From NCBI RefSeq assembly GCF_007993795.1, contig NZ_CP042476.1, positions 62,001 to 126,000 of the forward strand: DNA of 64,000 nt, read 5' to 3'. Below the pieces are notes generated by a model. That model was not told the DNA's origin and ran no database searches. It was given only the letters and a program-made list of their open reading frames with translations. The DNA comes from Antarcticibacterium arcticum. Lineage in GTDB: Bacteria; Bacteroidota; Bacteroidia; Flavobacteriales; Flavobacteriaceae. Both the position numbers and the translations under genes were made by a program. This document shows, piece by piece, positions 58,875 through 64,000 of this stretch. Numbering within the stretch: position 1 is the stretch's first letter; every line of letters begins with the position of its first letter.

Positions 58875-59510
58875 ATGAGCCTATTTAAATTTATCTTCAG
58901 CAAAACCTTTTTAATTCAATTGGGGTTAGCCGTTCTTGCTTTAATAATAATTGCTTTTTTAACACTACAATGGTTGGATTTTTCTACCAATCAAGACCAG
59001 AGAATTGAAGTGCCGGACCTTTCGCGTCTTTCACTAAATGTAGTTGAAGACAGGCTGGACGAGCTGGACCTGAGATTTGAGATCCTGGATTCGGCCAATT
59101 TTAATCCGGACTATCCTAAATATTCAGTGATAGACCAGGTTCCTTTACCGGGAAAACATGTAAAAGAAAATAGGAAGATATACCTAACGCTCAATCCTTC
59201 GGGATTTAGAAAAGTTGAGGTGCCGGACCTTATTAGAAGAACCCGTCGCCAGGTAGAGCCTACCCTAAGATCACTGGGGTTTGAAATTGGAGATGTAACC
59301 TTTAAACCAGACATTGCCAAAGATGCCGTACTGGAATTAAGACATAAAGGAAAACTGGTTCAACCGGGGGATGAATTAATGAAGACATCTGTGATAGATC
59401 TTGTTCTTGGAGATGGATCAGACCGTTACAGGTTGGAAGGTGAAGAAGATGACAGCCTGCAGGTGGATGGGGAACAATATGATACAGAAGATTTTAATGA
59501 CGAATTCTAA
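58875..59510 (+). CDS. PASTA domain protein, membrane-anchored
   Basis: A 211-residue protein. A short cytoplasmic N-terminus, one membrane helix (~15-34), then two or three PASTA repeats in the periplasm: IEVPDLSRLSLNVVEDRLDELDLRFEI, VEVPDLIRRTRRQVEPTLRSLGFEIG and a partial third, each starting with a VPDL-type turn and ending in a beta strand. PASTA domains bind peptidoglycan or beta-lactams in Ser/Thr kinases and PBPs of Gram-positive bacteria; here there is no kinase. The C-terminal ~30 residues are acidic. It overlaps rluD by 14 bases and diverges from ddl, which fits a cell-wall role. Confidence 0.85.
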   Translation: MSLFKFIFSKTFLIQLGLAVLALIIIAFLTLQWLDFSTNQDQRIEVPDLSRLSLNVVEDRLDELDLRFEILDSANFNPDYPKYSVIDQVPLPGKHVKENRKIYLTLNPSGFRKVEVPDLIRRTRRQVEPTLRSLGFEIGDVTFKPDIAKDAVLELRHKGKLVQPGDELMKTSVIDLVLGDGSDRYRLEGEEDDSLQVDGEQYDTEDFNDEF

Positions 59511-60552
59511 TATAGACCCTGAACTTGAATCTCAGGACGACGATCTTTACGAACACCATAAGTTTACGGCAGATAAAGGCCAGCAACCGCTTCGGGTAGA
59601 CAAGTACCTGATGAACTATATTGAAAATGCTACCCGCAACAAGATCCAGAAAGCGGCCAAGGACGGAAACATTTTCGTGAATAATGTGGCGGTAAAATCT
59701 AATTATAAGGTGAAACCGGGAGATGTAGTTCAGGTAATGTTTGAGCACCCGCCGTATGAATTCCTGCTCACGCCGGAAAATATTCCCCTGGATATAGTGT
59801 TTGAAGATGATTCATTGCTGGTTGTAAATAAACCGGCAGGAATGGTTGTGCATCCCGGCCATGGGAATTACAGTGGCACCCTAATAAATGCATTGGTATA
59901 TCATATAGAGAATTTGCCAAACAACAGCAGTGAACGCCCTGGGCTGGTACACCGTATAGATAAGGACACCAGCGGCCTTTTGGTAATTGCAAAAACAGAG
60001 GTTGCCATGACCCATCTCTCCAAACAATTTTTTAAAAAGACCAGTTCCAGGGAATACGTAGCTCTGGTTTGGGGAAATGTTGAGGAAGATGAAGGGGTTA
60101 TTGAAGGTAATATAGGTCGCCACCCTAAAAACCGACTTCAAAATACCGTGTATTTGGGAGATGATGAAGAGAATGGAAAACCGGCCATTACCCATTTCAA
60201 GGTGCTTGAGCGCTTAGGTTATGTAACACTGGTTTCCTGTAAACTTGAAACCGGAAGAACGCACCAGATAAGGGTTCATATGAAACACATAGGGCATACC
60301 CTTTTCAATGATGAGCGATATGGAGGCGATAAGATCCTTAAAGGTACTACGTTTACAAAGTACCGGCAGTTTGTAGAGAATTGTTTCAAGATCCTTCCAC
60401 GGCAGGCACTACACGCAAAAACGCTTGGGTTTGTACATCCCGTAACCAAAGAATGGATGAGTTTTGAAACTCCCCTGCCTCAGGATATGGTAGATTGTAT
60501 TGAAAAATGGCGTAATTATTCCATAAATCAAAAGGATTATCTGGAGGAGTAG
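59497..60552 (+). CDS. rluD: RluA-family pseudouridine synthase (23S rRNA)
   Basis: A 351-residue enzyme from ATG 59497 (MTNSNIDPE); the open frame further upstream lies in the PASTA gene and is rejected. An S4 RNA-binding domain (RVDKYLMNYIENATRNKIQKAA) spans ~35-105, then the catalytic domain with the aspartate in GLVHRIDKDTSGLLVIAKT near 150 and the conserved LETGRTHQIRVHMKHIGHTLFND. It most likely acts on 23S rRNA (positions 1911/1915/1917 in E. coli for RluD), but RluC-type specificity is possible. A structured intergenic repeat follows directly. Confidence 0.92.
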   Translation: MTNSNIDPELESQDDDLYEHHKFTADKGQQPLRVDKYLMNYIENATRNKIQKAAKDGNIFVNNVAVKSNYKVKPGDVVQVMFEHPPYEFLLTPENIPLDIVFEDDSLLVVNKPAGMVVHPGHGNYSGTLINALVYHIENLPNNSSERPGLVHRIDKDTSGLLVIAKTEVAMTHLSKQFFKKTSSREYVALVWGNVEEDEGVIEGNIGRHPKNRLQNTVYLGDDEENGKPAITHFKVLERLGYVTLVSCKLETGRTHQIRVHMKHIGHTLFNDERYGGDKILKGTTFTKYRQFVENCFKILPRQALHAKTLGFVHPVTKEWMSFETPLPQDMVDCIEKWRNYSINQKDYLEE

Positions 60553-60645
60553 GGCGTGCCCCCAATAAAAATTGGGGTCGGGCTTTCGGCAGTCGCTTCC
60601 CTCCTTAGGTCGGGAGAGCTCCAACAATGCCTCTATCCCTCACGC
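60552..60645. repeat. candidate structured intergenic repeat element
   Basis: A GC-richer block directly after rluD. It opens GGGCGTGCCCCC and ends TCCCTCACGC, giving complementary ends GCGTG / CACGC. It contains a CCCCAAT-AAAA-ATTGGGG hairpin and GTCGGGCTTTCGGC. I recall similar GGGCGT...TCCCTAACGC elements scattered in flavobacterial genomes; only one copy is in this window. Confidence 0.5.
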
Positions 60646-60755
60646 AGGATAGAACATATCAATAGCATCATCATAAATCTAAAAACAAGTTGATTTGTTC
60701 CTTCTTTTCAAAATCCTATTTTTACTTTCCAAATAGAGAATAAAGATATATTTAA

Positions 60756-61517
60756 ATGAAAATAGTTATTTCTCCAGCCAAAACCCTGGATTACACCACC
60801 AAATTGCCTACTACCCGTGGTACACAGCCGGCCTTCACCGAAACCGCCGTAAAGCTGAATAAAAAACTTTCCGGGATAAGTAAAAAGAAGTTAGGGGAGT
60901 TGATGGATATAAGCGAGAAACTTGCTCTTCAGAATTACGAGCGCTACAAAAATTTTCAGCCTGAACATACTAAAAAGAATTCCCGACCCGCTGTCTATGC
61001 TTTTAACGGAGATGTATATGCAGGACTTGACGCGTATACAATTCCTGTTGAAAAACTTGACAGGCTGCAGGATAGCCTGAGGATACTTTCCGGAATGTAC
61101 GGTATATTAAAACCTCTGGACCTTATTCAGCCTTATAGGTTAGAAATGGGTACATCTATAGGGATAGACCGCAAAAAAGATCTGTACGGGGTCTGGAAAA
61201 AAAAGGTGACAGATATGCTTAATGCCGAAATGGAAGAAGATGAAATTTTCATCAATCTTGCGAGTAATGAGTATTTTAAAGCGATAGATATCAAAAAATT
61301 AAAAGTTCCTGTAATAACTCCTGTTTTCAAAGACCTTAAGAACGGGAAATTAAAGATCATAAGCTTCTTTGCCAAGAAAGCCCGGGGATCTATGGTTCGG
61401 TACATTATTGATAAAAATGTAAAAGACATTGAAGGCCTGAAAGCATTTGATTATGACGGTTACCGTTACAGTGAAAACGAATCTGAAAAAAAGAATGAGT
61501 TGGTTTTCATAAGATGA
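60756..61517 (+). CDS. yaaA: peroxide stress protein YaaA
   Basis: A 253-residue protein of the YaaA (DUF328) family. Characteristic segments are ISPAKTLDY at the start, PAVYAFNGDVYAGLDAYTI, LSGMYGILKPLDLIQPYRLEMG, and INLASNEYFKAI with FFAKKARGSMVRYII near the end. In E. coli it limits free iron during hydrogen peroxide stress and binds DNA. No promoter box was recognised in the 110 bases upstream. A terminator follows at 61537. Confidence 0.95.
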   Translation: MKIVISPAKTLDYTTKLPTTRGTQPAFTETAVKLNKKLSGISKKKLGELMDISEKLALQNYERYKNFQPEHTKKNSRPAVYAFNGDVYAGLDAYTIPVEKLDRLQDSLRILSGMYGILKPLDLIQPYRLEMGTSIGIDRKKDLYGVWKKKVTDMLNAEMEEDEIFINLASNEYFKAIDIKKLKVPVITPVFKDLKNGKLKIISFFAKKARGSMVRYIIDKNVKDIEGLKAFDYDGYRYSENESEKKNELVFIR

Positions 61518-61536
61518 TCCTGTATTATCCAGGTAT

Positions 61537-61567
61537 AAAAAAAGACTCCCGCTGGGGGTCTTTTTTT
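61537..61567 (+). terminator. intrinsic terminator of yaaA
   Basis: Stem AAAAAAGACTCCC / GGGGGTCTTTTTT (one T-G pair) with loop GCT, followed by a T run. Confidence 0.85.
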
Positions 61568-61666
61568 ATTTAACTAATTATTAACCCGGGGAGGAGCTTC
61601 ACTTTCTTCATTGAAATATATATTTTATAACTTTCAAAATCAAGAAGGAAATTTAAATATACTGGA

Positions 61667-64000
61667 ATGAACATTAAAAAGGTTTTAGTAGCAAACAGAG
61701 GTGAAATTGCAATAAGAATATTTAGGGCATGTACAGAATTAGGCCTTAAAACAGTGGGTATTTATACTTTTGAAGACCGGTATTCCCTTCATCGATATAA
61801 AGCCGATGAATCCTACCAGATAGGGGAAGACAACGATCCTCTGAAACCATATTTGAACATTCGGGCAATAATCCAGGTTGCTAAAAAAAATGATGTGGAC
61901 GCTATTCACCCGGGTTATGGATTCCTTTCAGAAAATGCAGAATTCGCTAAACAATGTGAAGAAAATGATATCATTTTTATTGGGCCTAAAGTAAGCGTTC
62001 TACAATCTCTGGGAGATAAAGTGCGGGCGAAAGAAGTAGCCGTTCAAAATGATGTTCCTATTATAAAAAGTAATGAAAGGGATCTTGAAACCCTGGAAAT
62101 AGCAATGGAGGAAGCAACTGCAATAGGTTATCCATTGATGCTTAAAGCAGCCTCCGGTGGGGAGGCCGCGGGATGCGGGTTATAAGAGATGAAGAGCAAT
62201 TAAAAGCAGCTTACCCTGAATCTAAAAGGGAAGCCGGCAATGCCTTTGGGGATGATACGGTTTTTATAGAAAAATTTGTCGAAAATCCCAAGCATATTGA
62301 AATCCAGATAGTGGCAGATAATCATGGGAATATGGTGCATCTCTTCGAGAGGGATTGTTCTGTGCAGCGCAGATATCAAAAGGTTATTGAGTTTGCTCCA
62401 TCCGTAGGATTAAAAGAAGAAATAAAACAAAAGCTTTATGAGTATGCTTTAAAGATTTGTAAAGCGGTAGCATATAATAATATTGGTACGGTTGAATTTT
62501 TAGTAGAGGGAGATGAGATCTATTTTATCGAGGTAAATCCCAGAATTCAGGTAGAACACACCGTTACAGAGATCATTACCAATATAGATCTTGTAAAAAC
62601 CCAGATCTTTATCGCCGGCGGTTACCGGTTGAGCGATAAACAAATCAAAATTGAAAGTCAGGAAAGCGTAGAAACAAACGGTTTCGCCCTTCAATGCAGG
62701 ATCACCACAGAAGATCCCACCAATGATTTTAAGCCAGATTACGGTATAATAACTACTTACCGCAGTGCCTCCGGTTTTGGTATAAGGCTGGATGGAGGTA
62801 GCGTCTACCAGGGTGTAAAGATCTCTCCTTTCTTTGATTCTATGTTGGTTAAAGTATCTGCCAGCAGCCGTACCCTGGATGGTGCCTGTAGAAAAATGAG
62901 ACGTGCCCTGGCAGAATTTCGCGTAAGAGGGGTGAAAACAAATATTGCTTTCCTTGATAATATCCTGGATCACAAAACATTTAGAGAAGGCAGGGTGACT
63001 GTGAATTTTATAAAAGATAACCCGGAACTCCTCATTATAAAAGAACCCCGCAACCGGGCTACTAAAATGGTGAAATTTCTGGGAGATATCACTGTAAATG
63101 GAAATCCTGATGTTAAGTTTATAGATCCCGCCGTGAAGCTTATTACGCCAAAAATCCCCAAATTTGATGAGTACGGGGAATACCCGAAGGGTACAAAAGA
63201 CCTGCTTACCGAATACGGCCCCGAGAAATTTTCCCGCTGGATAAGGCACCAGGGAAAAGTGCAGTTTACAGATACCACCCTGCGCGATGCGCACCAAAGC
63301 CTGCTTGCCACCCGCATGCGCACCTATGATATGATGAAGGTGGCCGAAGGTTTTGCAAAAAATCATCCCAACACCTTTAGTATGGAGGTTTGGGGAGGTG
63401 CAACCTTTGATGTGTGCCTTAGATTCCTGAAAGAGGATCCCTGGGAGCGGTTAAGGTTATTGCGTAAGGCAATGCCCAACGTGCTATTGCAAATGCTGTT
63501 GCGGGGTTCAAATGGGGTAGGGTACACTGCGTATCCCGATAATTTAATTGAAAAATTTGTAACCGAATCCTGGGAAAATGGGGTTGATGTTTTCAGGATA
63601 TTTGATTCGTTAAACTGGATGAAATCCATTGAACCCTGCATTAAATATGTGAGGGATAATACGGGGGGGCTTGCTGAAGCTTCTATGTGTTACACGGGAG
63701 ATATTCTTGATCCCAAACGTACCAAATACACACTGGAATATTATGTACAGCTCGCCAGACAAATGGAAGATGCCGGCGCTCATATTTTGGGTATCAAAGA
63801 TATGGCGGGGCTATTAAAACCTTATGCCGCTCAGGAATTAGTTTCCGCGCTTAAATCAAAGATCAATATACCCATTCACCTTCATACCCATGACACCTCT
63901 TCAATACAGGCCGCCACCTATTTAAAAGCTATTGAGGCGGGGGTAGATGTGGTAGACGTAGCCATTGGTGGCCTTTCAGGATTAACCTCGCAACCCAATT
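61667..64000 (+). CDS. pyc: pyruvate carboxylase, frameshifted and cut by the window end
   Basis: The gene starts at 61667 and is open to the last base after one frame change. The first part (to 62185) is the biotin carboxylase N-domain (VLVANRGEIAIRIFRAC, IHPGYGFLSENAEFA). The ATP-grasp glycine loop should read KAASGGGGRGM, but the run GGTGGGGAGG (Gs at 62159-62162) needs one more G; without it the frame stops at 62185. After the shift the rest follows: FIEKFVENPKHIEIQI, EVNPRIQVEHTVTE, then the carboxyltransferase domain with DTTLRDAHQSLLATRMRT near 63270. Biotin carrier domain is outside. The enzyme makes oxaloacetate from pyruvate; birA is in this window. Most likely sequencing error. Confidence 0.92.

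Noticed and set aside
62500..63366. A 288-codon open frame on the minus strand
   Set aside because: It is the mirror of the pyruvate carboxylase coding sequence, which has strong family motifs in the + strand frame; the minus product looks like no known protein.
1..64000. CRISPR arrays, insertion sequences, prophage or integrative elements
   Set aside because: I saw no regularly spaced repeats, transposase, integrase or phage structural genes, and no long direct repeats flanking any region.

Overview
The window looks like a chromosomal segment of a member of the Flavobacteriaceae (Bacteroidota), probably a marine or halophilic relative of Gramella or Salegentibacter. The genus is an inference. 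The evidence is AT-rich, densely packed DNA; start regions without strong Shine-Dalgarno sequences; many promoters with the Bacteroidota -7 box TAnnTTTG; and family-typical genes such as a TonB-dependent receptor with a carboxypeptidase-like N-terminal domain, DUF1573 and DUF6702 proteins, many lipoproteins, and a kynurenine pathway (kynU, kmo). I see no phage, insertion sequence, CRISPR array or rRNA. There is one tRNA, Gly(TCC).

Layout. 1-456 is the 3' end of apbE. 458-5167 is a tight minus-strand run: gpmI, thioredoxin-like lipoprotein, HAD phosphatase, map, a solo NUMOD4/HNH endonuclease-like gene and a methyltransferase. 5337-10162 holds an M48 protease, two L,D-transpeptidases and a clpP paralogue in an operon with two acetyltransferases. 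10314-13377 holds two more acetyltransferases around tRNA-Gly, then pepE-glsA. 13569-18637 runs forward with two related secreted carboxypeptidase-regulatory-like proteins, DUF6702, an M1 peptidase and tatA. 18679-25688 contains an O-methyltransferase, kynU, a class-A-type serine hydrolase, small lipoproteins and membrane proteins, a flavin reductase and kmo. 25685-31662 has a cation/proton antiporter, msrA, a nif3/cysteine-free 'zinc ribbon' pair and lpxK. 31774-37890 has a hybrid sensor kinase, gap, lipA, an ECF sigma factor, a glycosyltransferase and an NqrM-like small protein. 38054-50595 has a fasciclin lipoprotein, murB and an aminotransferase, an aspartic protease with PDZ, valS, and the membrane/phospholipid block LUD-cdsA-psd-ACBP next to rsfS-ftsH. 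50689-64000 has birA, pyrE, a Nudix hydrolase, an M14 lipoprotein, a TonB receptor, coaD, ddl, a PASTA protein, rluD, yaaA and the 5' part of pyruvate carboxylase.

Functional links. birA would biotinylate the pyruvate carboxylase at the right edge. gpmI and gap belong to glycolysis/gluconeogenesis. murB, ddl and the two L,D-transpeptidases act on the cell wall. cdsA and psd act in phosphatidylethanolamine synthesis. kynU and kmo are two steps of tryptophan breakdown or de novo NAD synthesis.

Two housekeeping genes, lipA and pyc, are each broken by what looks like one missing G in a short G run. The simplest reading is homopolymer error in the assembly. Points of biological interest are the HNH gene inserted between map and the methyltransferase, the cysteine-free CT398-like protein beside nif3, the NqrM-like/GT2/sigma operon, start codons placed directly behind -7 boxes, and a structured intergenic repeat after rluD. 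I found no clearly new multi-gene defence or mobile system.
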